A program made the position numbers and the translations under genes. 64,000 bases of DNA from Stratiolaelaps scimitus (Eukaryota; Arthropoda; Arachnida; Mesostigmata; Laelapidae): assembly GCA_019614645.1 (NCBI GenBank), contig JABWDB010000034.1, positions 3,224,001 to 3,288,000 on the forward strand. Reading direction: 5' to 3'. Shown here one piece after another: positions 25,536 through 39,980 of the stretch. The stretch's first letter is position 1. The number at the start of each line of letters is the position of its first letter. The notes beneath the pieces are model-generated. The model did not search any database, was not told the DNA's origin, and saw only the letters and a program-made list of their open reading frames with translations.

Positions 25536-27629
25536 TAAACATTGACCATAATATGATACCAATTAAATTAGGAAAGCTAATATTATCAATGGTTCAGATC
25601 CACCGTTTCATAAATCCATATGTAGAATTATCTCATGCTTCCTACTTTTGGTATTTTTCGAAAATAAATCTCACAGTTATTTTGTCTGTTCCCCTGCCAT
25701 CGGTATCCGTCATCATGAGCAGTCCTCACCTGTCGATGGAGGGCTACCGAATGAGGAGACCCGCCCATTTCCGTTTCAGCGAAAGGCGATAAAGCCTCCA
25801 TGGTAATTTTTCGTTTCTGCTTGCTATGCCATTTCGTCCCGTTGGCCTCCGCTGGTCGCCTCCACGGCCTTGAAGCTTTGATCCGTAGCGTTAGACGGCA
25901 ATGGCTCTTCGAATCGCTTGATTTACGCAACCCATTCCCGATAGGAGATTGGAAATAAACTCCCCCTGTCGTCGGACGTTCTGAGCGACGGCATCGTGCG
26001 TCCTTCGCGTTTACGAGCGAACGACTACTACAATTCATATGGCCCCGCGGAAAATCAGAAAATGCTTAATGACATGGGAAGCCATCTGAAAATCGTTAGC
26101 AGCGCCACCAGCTATACTTTCGAAATAGGACAATAACAGTAATGCACGTTTTGTTTATGTGTGTCATTCACTTTATCATGTACTTTTTCGAACGTTTCTC
26201 AGAGTGTCTCGACTCTCGACTTCCAGTGAACCGCTGAGATTCGTTGCGTTGACTAAACGCAATACCAGGATGCGTGGTCAGGCCGTGGGAAGTATGCTAG
26301 CTAGGTCGTGTTTAACCGTCACGCTGTGCGTAGGATGTCAGCTGGACGCTTTGATGCCCGTGTATCTTCTAAACAAATGCAAACAGTACTCTCAAGTAAA
26401 GCATACTTTTTGATGAGCACCTGAGCAAACAGGCGCCTCTAAATTTTCCCATGCTGGTGCACTCAAGCGCTGAATTATGAAATGGATGAGCGTTACGAAG
26501 GATATACGTCCTATGATCGCGTCAAACAACGAAATCGACTGGTTTTCCCGACCGGTTTCATATGCTAGCTATTATGGTACGCACGCAGCCACGTCAGTTG
26601 GTTGGCAACATCGGTGTTATGCGGTAGGCGTAGGTGATCATGAAAACGAGTATTGCGCGTTGTTAGCGACAGCCATGGTCCCTTAAGCTAACAACGCACG
26701 CGGCTTCTAAGGGAACAAGTCGTATACGGGAAGCTAACGCACATCATCATATACGCCGGCAGTGAGCCGTCCAGGAAGAGAGGAAGTAGTTCCCCTATCA
26801 TTAAGGGGTGATACATGGCTTTTGATTGGGAACGACTTTTGTCCTCTTCGCCCCCTTGTCTCCGCGCTCTCTCTCTCCACCTCTCTGTCGCTAACTCTCT
26901 CCCACCGTGGCTCCTACCTGCGAGTTTCTTGCAGCACATCGTGCGATCCTCCCGACGGATCGGAAGGTCCCCAAGGTTCGGGGTGTAGCGGGCGGCCTGC
27001 TGAGTCACGGAGAAGGACGTCGACCTACGCCCAGCCGAGACGAGAAAGGGTTGACAAGATGCGTTCGAACAGAGAGCAATGACAAAGAACGAAGAAAGGA
27101 GATGAGAAGCGACATTGAGGCGAACAACGAGTTCAAAGGGTCGGCGTAGGGAGACACGGCGAAGGTTCAACGTCTAGATGGCGTGACTGGGGCGCATGTT
27201 GGCACGCGCCATCCATACGGACTACGGAAAGGAAGAAACAGCGAAGTGGGGGGGGTGAAGAAGGCATAGAAGGCGCTACAAAAGACGACGGTGCGACCAC
27301 TCCTTCGTCATGATAGGGCGATCTTCGAAAAGGGGAACTAACCGGGAGAGGCGGCCTCCACATACACGGGTGCTCAACCCTGTGCGAGATTCTATGTGTG
27401 TCTACGAACTCGGGTGTACGGTTAGTGGGACATCTTATAAAAAAAAACACACACACACAGGGCAAAGGAGGCAGCGGGAAAATGAGAAATAGCACTTCAG
27501 GAGAGAAGTAGAGGAAAATGAGGAACCGGCGACCCACCGCTTGTCACCTCTCTAAGGTGCATGACGAAGCAAGCGTGGTTTTCAGGCTGGCGCAGAGCGT
27601 TCCTGCATCTGTCCTGTGATTCCCTAATA
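25536..27629. other. unrecognised stretch
   Basis: A 136-codon minus frame (25,628-26,038) and a 160-codon minus frame (26,688-27,170) show no known domain. Overlapping frames on both strands at 26,760-27,540 follow from purine/pyrimidine-biased sequence. Nothing else is seen. Confidence 0.4.
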
Positions 27630-27910
27630 TATAGGGTGTTTGGAATAGGGTGTATGACGGTTGTGGATGTAACCTTCTTTGAATTTTGTGCGTTTTGTCT
27701 TTTTCAGTATGCGTGCACTCAAATAGTAGCACTCGTTTTAAAACCAAGAAGGAACCAAAACATTCTGGAAACAAAATCTTCGATAGTCTTCAACAATTTA
27801 AATCACTCTATCTAAATATCCATCGAAAGAGAAGAGAAAGAGATAAATTTCAAGGAGGGTTTCACTTATCCAATCGCGTCATGCTTTGTTAACTTTCGGA
27901 ACACCCCGTA
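27630..27910. mobile_element. MITE-like short element with TA flanks and short inverted ends
   Basis: The left end TAGGGTGTTTGGAA (27,632-27,645) and the reverse complement of the right end, CGGGGTGTTCCGAA (27,895-27,908), agree at about 10 of 14 positions. Both are flanked by TA (27,630-27,631 and 27,909-27,910). The 277-bp interior has no transposase. This fits a non-autonomous Tc1/mariner-type element, although the ends are short and diverged and differ from those of the Tc3-like element nearby. Confidence 0.55.
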
Positions 27911-30900
27911 CAACATATAGTACACTCTCACAAACTGGTACATCACCGTTTCCCTCCGAGAACCTCTGGCTATATCAAGATGCTACCACCGTGGGCATCG
28001 ATGTTTATTGTTTTTAGGTCGACTTTCTAAGCCACCTCGTAACAAGCCGGAATTCTAGCAATAGAAGTTCAAAAATCGGTCACCGTGGGCAAAAGTCAAG
28101 ACAGGACAATCTCAATGACTACATCAAGGCGTAATCAGCGTGAACCATATTTGAAGTCGATTGAGCGGTAAGCGTCGCGTTGTTGATCAAACCGTATCGG
28201 TTATTAATATTTCGCGCTATGTACTAATAATAACCGGCAGGTATGTTCTCGCCGAGATCTCATATGCTCAGTGCGATCTGCGAAGCTATAGCTGAGCCAT
28301 ACATCCTGTCACCATGTTGTGTTGCCAGTCGCGTATTGCTGCATGACATAGGGATCATACGCAAATCTCGGCACATGATGTGCAACAACCCAACCAGTGA
28401 CTGATTGGGCGCCATGATCAAACCGCTCACACCGGCCTCGTTGTCCATACCAAATTACGGACAGATGTTGGCCACGACAGCTGATCCTGTTTCAGCTACG
28501 CAATTGGAAAACGTTCCCGACACGATTGAAATAGGCTGGCATATGTGAGATTCTGAAAACAACGGTTGCATTGAAAAAGTCGTATATTAAACCTTCTTCA
28601 GTGTCTGAACACTTGATGAATACGATTGTTCGCATGTCTGTAACTGCAACACGGAACTTGTAAACGTCTCCTTTCCTGGCCGAACGGCCCCCTGTGCTCG
28701 GAGGGGGCGTTTTCTTCTTTGTGACGAGCTGGGTAGCTAAGCTAGACACGCGTGCTGATCAAACGAACAACGCTCTCTCGGCCGTGCTGTGACTTGCTGG
28801 CCGTCGTCTCTTACTGTCTGTAGGATCCGCCCATTACTTGGTTAACATGTGTATTGAAATATTTGGCATCAAAAAAAAATACATGTATACACAAATATTT
28901 ATATATCGTCAACGTGAACACTAAGATATTGTATAATACGAGATGATTTTAAATGGCTTAATTATTTTTCACAGTTACCGTAAATGACTTATTGGAATAT
29001 AATTTGGGGAAACTGGAGAGAGTGGACTGGTTTCTCTTGCAACATATTTTACGTTTCGAAAAATCAAACTGGCAAGAAGATACTGTGTCTACTGCTATAT
29101 TTGTGGCCCTCGACAGCTTTCGACATCATCTGAACAGTACTTTGCGCCCTCTTGAGACTTTCTTGTTCTGTTCTATTCGACTAACGCGGTCATTGGACCC
29201 AGACAGGTATTTATGCTTTCAGACAATCTATAATATTCATCTACAATAGGCTACCACAATGAGATATATCTTCGAGCTATCATTCTATTCATGTTCCAAT
29301 TCACACGCCAAGTAAGCCACTGCCATTGATGAATGTCAAGCTCAACTGAATCCAGATGAACTGTCCTCATTGCTCATAGCCTTTTTTACCTTCTGCTCGC
29401 TTCCCCAGTTCTGTGTCTCTATCTCCCTTATGAATCCACCGAAAAGAGACGCATATGCTGCATACGTATGCGTGTACTGTTCTGAGATGAAGAAAAGGCG
29501 ACGGCGAGCTCAGGGACATTTTGAGAAGCTGGTTCCTTCCCAGCAAAATAACCCCCACCAGGCTGGTGCCCAGCGTTCGTCGTTCTTCTGCTATGCGCTG
29601 TACTGCTCTCTCTCTCTCTCTCCCGTGCCGCAGAAGATGAATGAAGTCTCTCAGGTCTCGAAGCAGATGAGCGAGGACTGCTTCGAGACTCTCAACCTAC
29701 TTCTGTCGGCCTCCTTCCGCTGTCGCTCTTTCTCCGTCTCTCGCTGCCTGCCTATGAGATTAGATAACACGAGTGTGCCGGGCACCGGCTGACGTTGAAC
29801 GTAAGTGATGTCCTCGCCAGGCGATGACCTCGTCGTTTGGGGCTCACCGCCGCCGCCCCCCCCCACATACAGTTGGAACCCCACGCCGCTTGTGGGGGTT
29901 TCAACTGTGTCGGTAGCTAGTGTCACTTGGCCCGTAGGAAGTGGAGAAGAGAAACCATAGCTGATCTCGGCCTTGTAATTTGAAGTCACGAATCTCGTGG
30001 AAATGCTACTATTCTAACGGTAGTTACAGCAAATGCACTCGTGCAAGAGGTCGCGAAGTAACGCAGGCGCCTCGGTGACGCAAACATTTCTCGTTTGTCG
30101 GGCCAATTTCGATTTCCATGTTAAGTTGTACCCTGCGCTATACCTATACAGTACATGTGCAGACGGCAACGAGTCAATTGTAGGGAGAGCGGTATAATGG
30201 AGAACGTGGTCCTCTATAACAATCGATACAAATTATGCCATATTGAAGTTCCGCCAACCTTGAACAAATATGAAAGACAATCTAAGATGAAAATCTATTT
30301 GTGTCACCTTCGGTGAGCGTGCATTCAAGAAATAGATCCACAAATTTCTAAGCTAAGGCTGCTGCTGCACCTTACATACTGTACATACTCCAGTCTATTA
30401 CCATTGTCACTCACGGCTTGGAAAACGATAACCGCCCCGAGCTTGCGTAAATTTCTGGTGCATGTTACCGTCCGCCCCCTCACTCGCACGTGCGTTCACC
30501 GAATCATCCGCTAAATTCCAATCGCAACGTGTTAAAGGCTGGACATATATAGGAGGATGGTCGTGGAGGAAAAATGCCTCAAAAAATCAGCCTCCTAGAA
30601 CCGGACGCCGGCATATTGATGTGGAGCGGCGACCGTCGTTTGAGGTTCGCTCCAGTAGTCCTGGATAAAAATGGTCATTCTAGAGTAGACGAGAGGTCCT
30701 ATCCCTCTGGCGGCGTCCGCCGAGTCGCTGTGTTCTCACGCTCCTCTATCTCTCTCTCACTCTGATTCTCTCTGGTCAACCGGAGGCATCCAATGGAGGC
30801 CTCCGGCTATCCCGGCCTTTGGCAGCGGCAGTGTTTCCACATTTCTCGCCCGGTCAGGCAGTAGACTCGAGGTCCCAGCCTCTTCTAGGCTCTACAGCGC

Positions 30901-31018
30901 TCGGCTCCTGCAGCGACTCTTGTCGGCCCTAACCTCGTCCCTCTTCCCAGCATCGTACTCCACTCCTCCGAGAGTGCGACCTAAAACTGCCGTCGGACCG
31001 TCGAACGGCCGGTCGGTA
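27911..31018. other. unrecognised stretch
   Basis: A (CT)n run lies at about 29,606-29,622. A 140-codon plus frame (29,370-29,792) is partly low-complexity and resembles no family. The segment 30,780-31,300 is GC-rich with frames on both strands. No firm gene. Confidence 0.4.
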
Positions 31019-31056
31019 ACGGCCTTGCTTGATACATTAGAGGAGCTAATGGATTG
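31019..31056 (+). repeat. dispersed 38-bp repeat unit, copy 1
   Basis: ACGGCCTTGC...AGCTAATGGATTG matches 47,393-47,430 at 34 of 38 positions in the same orientation. Weaker similarity may continue downstream. The family is not identified. Confidence 0.6.
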
Positions 31057-34000
31057 GCGCGGCCGCGCCAACGCCGAACGCCGCCATGCGAGCGGGAGGC
31101 GGCAGAAGACATTGCCTTGGGAAAGAAAGATTTCGGACCACAACACCGACAAGGCAGGGCGCAGGCCAGCGCGGACGGGACGCCGGAGCCACTGCCAACG
31201 CAGAGTAACGTAACGGACTACGAAATAGAAGGAGCACCAAACTACAGCACCAGCGGCGGGTGGAGGCGGCGGTAGAGGCGGCGGCGGCTGCAAGCAGGAT
31301 GGCAGTGTCGAATCGAGAGTCGGTGAGGCACGAGAGTATAGCGAGATGGGATGCTACGTATGCCTGATGCGTCCTGATGCGCTCGCCAGAGGGCGAGAGA
31401 TTCCGGTGCCGACTTCATCAGTAAGGAGAAGTACTTCCGGATGGCATATTATATAATAATCAGAACGTTTTGAAGGGGAATGATAGTGCCGATGAATGCG
31501 ACTGGGAGGCTATTCATCGTGGGGAGAGATCTGAAGTCGTGAAACTATGGGGCGTGAACTGAATTCCAAGATTCGCTGGTTTTCCAATTATGTTTCGACA
31601 CTGCAGGTGAATGATAAAAATATTCGTGCGGAATGGAGCTGGCTTTAATGTCGAAACCGGATCTCGTATTTGATCCGCAGAAACAGCCGCCAGTTGTGAA
31701 TGTCTGTTACCCTGTGAAGCTTGGTAGTGAATCTGTAGGACCCCAAGAGTACTTTGCTTGTGAAAGCCTGCATGGTCAAAGGCTGAGTTCCGCATGCGCA
31801 GTCCCACCAACAGTTATGAACGATATGGGATAGCATTAAGAAGGCAAGGCTTCCAGTTGATGCTCCCTTAGGACAGTGAGGCCTTCAGATGAACCTCCGG
31901 ATATAGTACGCATCGCTATCATACCCTTCGTTGGTACCTTCGATCGATTTTATCCGATGGCAAATGAGTATGCAAGAGTATTCTACCCCTGGATAAAAGC
32001 AAAAAGGGCCGAAAGCCCACCGATCACTGAGAGGTAATAGGACGAGCGACTGAGTCAGCGCGCTTGTTGAACCGAGCGAGCGCTGCTCGTTCAAATCGGC
32101 TTTGATGAGCCCCGTTTCCCCGTTTCCCTAACACCTTCAGCGGTCGAAAAGTAAGCGCCATGAGAGGGAACGTTGGAAATCAATGTCGAACGCGTCGATG
32201 AATAGAATAGATGAGATCGGAATAGCACAGACAGAAAAAGCAGGAGAAGACGATCTGTCCCGACGATGACGGCGTTGGTCTCAGCGACAGCCGGCAGGTT
32301 AAGAGAATGGGGAGAAGCTCAACCCGTCTCGTCCGGTCGTCGGGGCCAAGACGTTGGGACGCCAAACGAATGCATTGTCTGTGATCGTAAGGAACGCCTC
32401 ATTGCCCCTCCCGCGTGAAAAGATCAGGGAATCAGCTAAGGGCGAGCCCACCGATGACCCTCTCTGTGGAATGAGGTTATCCCTCCTCCGGAGTACGAAG
32501 GGTAAAAGGGCTCGATGAGAGGAATCGCTAGGTAGGCCACCTGCTTTTGCCTGAGCTGAGCCGTGGGCGAGATCTGCCTGACACAAGTACGAAAGCTGAG
32601 TAGAGCCAGAGAGAGAGAGAGAGAGAGAGCAGACCGACGAACTCAAATAATCTATGGAAACTGAGCAGAGGGAACTCAAGCCACGCAGCGGCAATCATCG
32701 TAGAGAGAGCAATAAAGGAACCCAATGACTGTAGACAGCATTTTGTAACATCAGCAGCAGCAGCAGCAGAGAGATAAGAGAGCAGGCAAGAGACTAAAAC
32801 GATGAGACCGATGTCCGTACTGGAACGGATACATTGTGAAGGCAAACGGGATAATTGCGCGGTTCGTGTAGTGTTTCAAATGTTTGCATGACTTTTGAGC
32901 TCGATGATCTCCTGATGTTGTGCAGGTTACGCGCGTTTCAGGCCAGGGCAACGTCGGGGGCTCACCACTCCGCCGAGGCTGCGGATTTATGCGCAAACAT
33001 AACTCGTTACTTACACTGTAAGTGGTATAAAACAGTGATAATATTATAATTGATTACGTAACCCCATCTATTGGTGACCAGACTACACAATGCACTGCAT
33101 ATACTTTCATGCTCAAATTCGTGTGGCGTATGGAGAAAATCCGCAGTCTGCAGTAGGAGGTCAGGTCACTGGGATCGGACAGATCCTGGGCGACGTTGTG
33201 TTCGTCCATTTAGCGTCAATGGCTATAAGCGACCAAAATCTGGAAGTAGAGATTAGGGGGAAACGCCCTAATAGGACCGCTAATAATTTCTCAGTCAATT
33301 TCAGTGGTGGTTTTTTTTTTTAGATATTTCTGACCCTGGAGGCGTTTTTACTTCGGTCCTGTTTTGGGACTGGTTCAAACAATCCGACTCCTTCAAACCA
33401 TATGTCCCCCGCGGGATTCGAACCGAAAACCATAGGATTACAACTATTCAAGTAGAACAAACAAGTAAGTATTTAATCATGTAACAATGGTTTTATATAT
33501 AATAGATAACTCTTATCTGGAACTCTTAATGTATACTGTTATATATGTTACAAACATGTAACTATTGTTTGCAGCTAATATTTATATTGGAACATTCAAG
33601 GGGGCGATCAGCCATACATTCAAAACGCCCATGCCTACTTAACCATCATCGTAGATTAACGATATAGCTGCCGATGCACGCCATTTTCAAGGTTGGTGAA
33701 CATTTTGTAGTAACCAGTTAGATCTGGTCGATAGATAGTCTGTTTGTGTTATAATCCGCCTCACGTCTCAGTGCTGCAGCTTGCACTCAATCTCCAAGAA
33801 GGAGGCTGGCTTCGATGCGACTTCGTCGTACCAACGAACAATCCTATAGTTGCCCCACCCTTTCACGACGCCACGTTTGCGTAATCTGCAATAGAGAGAT
33901 ATCCCTGAGAATCCTGAGCAGATCCTTTTTACTTCACTCCCAGGAGAAAAGTCGGGAGAAGCAAGAAGCGCACGGCCTTATTGGTCTGATAGACATCAGG

Positions 34001-34387
34001 CCAAACAGGCCGTCAGGGTGGATTGACGCAGTGAGTGAGAGACAGTCAGAGACGCCCGGGGATAAAGAGGCGGAACCGGACGCCGGGTCTACAGCACTGA
34101 AAGGTAACGTGCTCAGTGCAGTGAACAGACGATGGGCGGCCCGATCTTCTTTTTGACAATAATCCTCGTAAGTCGGTGCCAACGAACGATCTTAGGCGTC
34201 AACGCAAGAATAGACAGACGGTGCGATTTGGCAAGAACAATTACAATACGAGTTGCCGAGTATCAGCGCAGTGGATTAGGCTCTTGCCGTGTCACAATCG
34301 CTCAGCTCTAGTCACTAAGTGGTATCACATTAGGTCGAACAATTTTGAACCCATTACGGATAGGAGTATTCAAGCTTTTTTGTTGCT
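31057..34387. other. unrecognised stretch with microsatellites and tRNA-like fragments
   Basis: Holds a (GA)n run at 32,609-32,629 and (CAG)n at about 32,751-32,770. Isolated B-box-like motifs lie at 32,088-32,098 (plus) and 33,414-33,424 (minus, perfect GGTTCGAATCC). Without A boxes or partner copies I do not call these SINEs. A NotI-type palindrome lies at about 31,055-31,068. Confidence 0.4.
32609..32629. repeat. (GA)n microsatellite
   Basis: GA alternation over about 21 bases. Confidence 0.9.
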
Positions 34388-34535
34388 AGCTGACTCTCAG
34401 CTGTTCCCCTATGTGACAGGCTACAAGCTATTTCAGCATTACTTCAAGAACCTATGGGTCCTTGAAGGGTCCTTGAAGAACCTATGGGCCCTTGGGACCC
34501 CCAGGTAGCTGGGGGTCACCTTTGCTAGTTTCAAC
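34388..34535 (-). mobile_element. SINE family B, diverged minus-strand copy
   Basis: The left part, GCTGACTCTCAGCTGTTCCC followed by CTATGTGACAGGC, and the right part, GGGGTCACCTTTGCT, match family B blocks in order and orientation. The middle is replaced or expanded by a 30-bp tandem duplication (19-base units at 34,446-34,464 and 34,476-34,494, differing at one base). An old, rearranged copy. Confidence 0.5.
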
Positions 34536-36334
34536 TTCGCTAGCTTTTCCGGACCCTCGGCAAGAAATCCAAGAGTATTATTCAAGGTGGCCAAACACAA
34601 CTGTCCAACGAAGAAATGCTACATACCGGGACAGCCAAAATAGCCGAGAGTCAATTGAGAAACGAACGATGTAACTGCGTGGCAAAACAATCTAAAAAAT
34701 CTTGAGTAAACTGAGTGCTAGCCTGGGTGTCGAACCCGGGAGTTATTAGAGAGAGGGAGAAAGTGGCACTCCATCTACCGCAGACACAGCAGTCAAGCGG
34801 ACAATACTAGATAATATTTGATAGACAATATTCGTAGATAATATTGCGACAAGCGGGCAAAAATGCTTAGTGCGGGTCGCAATTTACGATCAGCGACCTC
34901 AGCTTAAATTGTCGTAAATATATCTCAATCAACTGTAACAACAAGCGGCCTTCTACTTGCTTCGACTGCTCTATCAAAATATACTGTGATAGTGGATCGG
35001 CTCTCTTCTAGGGAACCCCTCATCCACGACAATCACCACTGTTTGCCTGCTAATTATTTAGCACTCGTGGTTTTGCGAGAAGGCAACGTTAGCTCTTATA
35101 TCTCATTGGTGTCGTCTCTATTATCGAATAGTTCTACGAAGACAAAAAGAGAGTACTCGCCGCATGCCTGATGCATAATTCGCTACGAATATTGCTTGAG
35201 CACGTCGAGCCACTCCTGCTACGTACGGCCGGCCTTCGATAACGGTGAGAGGGCGGTCGACTTACGCTCAAGCATGCATAGCGCGCCCTTCCTCGTTGAG
35301 CCAGCAGACTGCCAATGCATGCAAGCCACAAGAAAAAAAATCGAGTGAACTACTCGCCCGTCGGCCTTGCGGAACGTAAAATACCAGCAGACTTCTTGCC
35401 CTGCGAGCACATTCGCTCTCGCCCTCGTCAAGCTGGAATTGAAACAGTAGCACTGTTTGTCAATGTGAACCCTCATAGATAAGAGCGTATTTTCTATTGC
35501 TATTTGTGCTCCTATTCCACAAATCAACACTGCAGTCGCGACAGTAGTGGTGGTCGTAGTAGTAGTTGTAGTAATAGTAAAAACATGTGAGCCAATTGAA
35601 GAATTGACCTGGCGTCTGGCGATCGACGCAACTCCCTGTATCGTCCCTAACACTACTAGGACACTAGAACATTGACTCCATACCGGGGGCCGATAGAGCA
35701 TCCAGAAGAGTCGCTTCCCTTTTTCTCATCTCTCTATGGACTTTTTCGTCCTATCGATCTCTCTCTGTCTCTCTCTCTCTCTCTCCGTCACACACACGCA
35801 CATCATCTCATCTCATTCGGCCGTTCCCCGAATAAAAACCGGCACCGTTTTAGTTTAGGAGTGTGGCCGGACCCCCCAGGAGGGCGCGCGCGCCGGCTAG
35901 AAGATGGGCACTGACTCCTGCTGCAATAGCGAGAGCGGGTATGGAGAGAGAGAGAGCGAGGTAGAGAGAGAGAGAGGGGGGAGATTGTGAGTAAAAACTG
36001 AACACGTTGCTAAAAATCACTTTCTCATCAAAGAGACTCGCTTGCGTCGCTTCGCCCACTCGTGGAGTTGGGCGGCATGTGGGGGCTTCGTGGGGCGTCC
36101 TGGTCTTGGGTCCTCCGTCCGACCGAGTGGCCTGAGGAATGGGCGGTGCGTGGGGAGTCGCAGAATACCAGACTCCCTCGGCCTTAGGCTGACTTGGCCT
36201 GATGTTCCTGTTTGCCTTGCCTCTCCCGCTACGATGGGCGCAACGATGAAGGACCACCCCTCGACTGTCTCCAGACTGATCACTGATCGATGAGGCGCCT
36301 CAGTCTTCAATCTCTATATCTCTCTCTCTAAATT

Positions 36335-36373
<39 letters not shown>

Positions 36374-39300
36374 GCTGCTTTCTTTCTCTCCAAACACCAA
36401 CGACAGTTCGTTGCGCTGCTGTGACCAGCAGAAGATCCAAAGCACTCGGACTGACCGAGTAAACCTCTTCCCTTCGACTCAACAGCGAGTTGACGCGGCC
36501 CCAACGGATGCCAGGATAGTAGCCTGATGGTACAGTGAGACGCCTACGATATCTGGCTAGTCGGCGTTCGATCTCTGGGTTATTTTATCCTGCTGTTGGG
36601 ACAGGACACATTTTCAATCTTGCGAACTGAGTGACGGTCTGGTGTCACACGACCTGAAGGTGTCCAGCCACCCTGGGAGCTACATGACAAAGCCGTTAGC
36701 CCGGTATCAGAACGCCTCAGTACCACGATGTCGCATGTTTCTCCCATAGAACGGCCATGCGGCATTCTCAGTGCGACTAGGCAGTTTGTGTAAGTATCAT
36801 TGACATAGTAATAAATACACCATGTGGTACGTCCAGCGAGCCAGGCGTGCTGTGCTAAAGATGAAAAAAAATGACCACTCTATGACCGACCGTTATAATG
36901 TCTGAAATAAAAAGTTGCCTAAGAAAATACGTTCGATGAAATTTAATCACCCATAGAGGGATCAGGTCGGTAAATTAAGAACAAACGAGAAACTCTCCAC
37001 CATTTGCAGGCTCGTATAATCTAATCACAAGAGTGAATAGTCAGGTGTTATGGCGCCACCAGTGACTAATAGCAAACACATGCTCTTCAGCGTCGAAGTG
37101 CACATTTTTGCTACATACGGATAACCTTTGATAAGCTTAAGCCATAAAGATCTCAAAAATAAGCCTAATTTTTCCTCACCCCTTGGGCTCAACCGTAAAC
37201 CGTCGTTTATTTCTCTCTCTCCCCTCTCTCTTTCACGTTCTTCATAGCACATCTGTATCGATGTTAGTCGATTAGCATAACTTATTATCTTTAATTTGAC
37301 GCAAACCCGCTGCTCCATCTCGGAGGGGGTCCTCCTTTAACCGGTTTCCTCTTCGTGACGATCTCCCAAGATCCTCCCTAATCTCCTTATACGCTCGTCT
37401 CGAATCGGTCTATCCGGTTTACGAGCCTCTTACGTGTTGTTCATTTCAAATACGCCGCCGTAGCCGGCGTCGTCGTCAGCCTGTGACGTCCTCGGCCACG
37501 GTTTAAGTTGCTGCAGGACGAGAGGCCGGAGAGTCACTTATTGCAGGCCCAGCTCGGCTGTCCAATGCAAATGAGATGCGTCTTAAACGATTTTTGAAAC
37601 AAACTTTTTGCTTTGCTTGGCTGGGCACATGCATTGAATGGACGCCGGAGACTCCGGCACGCGTTTTCGTATGTGCCGGCTCTCATGGCCCAGTTCACTG
37701 GCGGCTCCGATTTCCCCTGTTCGTCTTCGCGTCTAGAAGCGAAACGTATGTGTACGTCAGCTTCGTGTACGACGCACGGTATCGCCAGCGAGGATTTCTC
37801 TGAGGAGTCCACTCAGGACTGTGCTTCCATAGAATTCGGCATAAAAGGTTTTGTTTCGATCTTTGATTCCTTGAAATAATTAACGTTTGCGCAGTGCGAA
37901 AGTGGTTCGCTTATTCGGTTAAGTTATTCAGTTCGATATTGAAGATATTTGATAAATGTCTGCCCTCTTGGCTGCTAGTGGCGGCTACGATGATTGGAAG
38001 AAATTGGCTTTTCTTATAATCCTCGTAGAAGCTGTCTTGTTGATACAAGGTCGAATTTCGCTCGTTATTGAGCTTATCAACGCCCGGTGATATGTTTTCA
38101 TTTGAAGGAGTCCTTGTACTTACGACAATAGCGTGGATTAAAATCAAGTGATGTTCAATCACCGAATGGTACGCTAATTAATCCCACATATCCTTTGCTT
38201 TACAACATCATCGCCTAATGATGCCTAATGCTAATCTCTCATTGATTTGACATGATGATCACCATTTCATCATGACATCGTCCCTCGGGCAGGATCCTAT
38301 TTGTGCTGCTGTTGACAGGTTAACTATCAAAGTAAAATTAAGAGACTTCGCATGTCACAAAACTCGTTACCGTCACGCATCGGGTTTGTCTGGTGTATGA
38401 CATATCTATCTCACTCAAACTCGCCTACATCTGGTGGCCCTGTGATGGCTCAGTTCGTCGACATCCCGTATACAGCTCGTAGATCATCAGCTGACTTCGC
38501 CCAACGCAATAGGCTTTGACGTCTATGAGTGTAATTATTATCACCAACCACGCTGTACGTGATCGACTATATTCGTACATGTTTTATACAGAATATTTAA
38601 TAAGTGAAAAATATTAAACACAAAGATATATATATGAACATATATTGCAAAACAATCATTGGATAGGGCTTCATTTTTCATGCAAAACAGGGCTCCTTTA
38701 ACTCACTCGTTCGTTGGATGAGTCTGTTAAGAAAGTCACATCGCTCAAAGTCGCCTGCTTGTAGAACAGAAGGTGAATATAAAATACATGCGAACGCTTA
38801 TATATTTAATACACTCGACGAAATTGAATTAATAATCTCGGTGATTGGCTACCCGCTCCCGTTTTTAGATTTGTCCCGAAAAAGGCGCAGCAAAATAATA
38901 AACTCCAAGATACTTCGCCTGCAAGCACACGACAATATATCTGTGAGACAACGATACAATCCGTGACACACGACACGATATCTGTGATATCAGATATGGT
39001 TTGCGTATTTTGTACTTTTAAGATGTTGACACTAACCATGACTTGACACTTTCACCTGCGTATGATCAATTAGGCCCAAGGTAAGATGATGTCATGTTTT
39101 TTTTCTGAAGTGTAAGCCTATTTTTAGCGGCATATCCGCCATATCTCGTGCCAGTAGGCTCACCTCAAACAACAAATCAACACGCAGACACACGCACACC
39201 TCTTCGACGTACGCTCATTACGGCCGGTTGAGACTACCGCCTTATTACGTGGATCAGCGCTGTGGATGATTTCTCGCTTGGTGGTAGTGGTGGTGCTGGT

Positions 39301-39980
39301 GGTGGTGGACCCAAGCACACGAGACGCCGGCAAGCAAGCAAGCCAGCCAGCCACTCGGCCGGCAATTTCCGCGGAGCGTAGCAAATCCCGAGAAGGAGCC
39401 CCCTACGATGTCGCGACGAAAGGAGGTTACAGCAACTAGGCTCATGGACGACTCTTGCGCCGTTGGGGACGCTCTGCAATGGGCGACTGACTGCCTCGGC
39501 GGAAGATGACTAATGAATATTGCCTACTTGGTGAGCGGTGCTGCTGTACAGAGGAAGCCCCAAGCTACTGTCGTCCTCAGATGAAACGTCATCGTGCTGC
39601 GATGCTAACCCCCGTATCAGCGGAGCCACCAATGGGACTGGGTTGGGCCCCCTCCTCCTCCTCCTCCTCCTCGTGTGAAGCATATCCCCCGCCGCATCTC
39701 CATGACGAGACTCTATCATTCAACTGCCTTGCTAACGTAACGTAAATACTGTGTAGCATGACGAACAGGGTAGTTGACAAGCAGGCGATCTCACATTCTT
39801 CCATTGGAGCCGCATATAGTTCATTCGCCCCGGCATTGGACCGGCATATGTGGCTACGATGCCGACGGAATGCCGTGTAATGGCAAGCTATGTAGTCAGC
39901 TGGCTCAAAGTTCGTCGTTGGCAAATGCTTCAAACATGCGGCGGCATAGATGGGCCACTTGAAGGGTGGGCTTTTGAAAT

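Noticed and set aside
33414..33424. Perfect tRNA B box on the minus strand
   Set aside because: No A box at the right distance, no paired arms and no partner copies in the window.
34726..34739. B-box-like GGGTTCGACACCC on the minus strand
   Set aside because: An isolated motif; the surrounding sequence does not fold as a tRNA and does not match SINE families A, B or C.
36525..36595. Weak tRNA-like A and B box pair
   Set aside because: Both boxes have several mismatches and no tail is shared with another locus.
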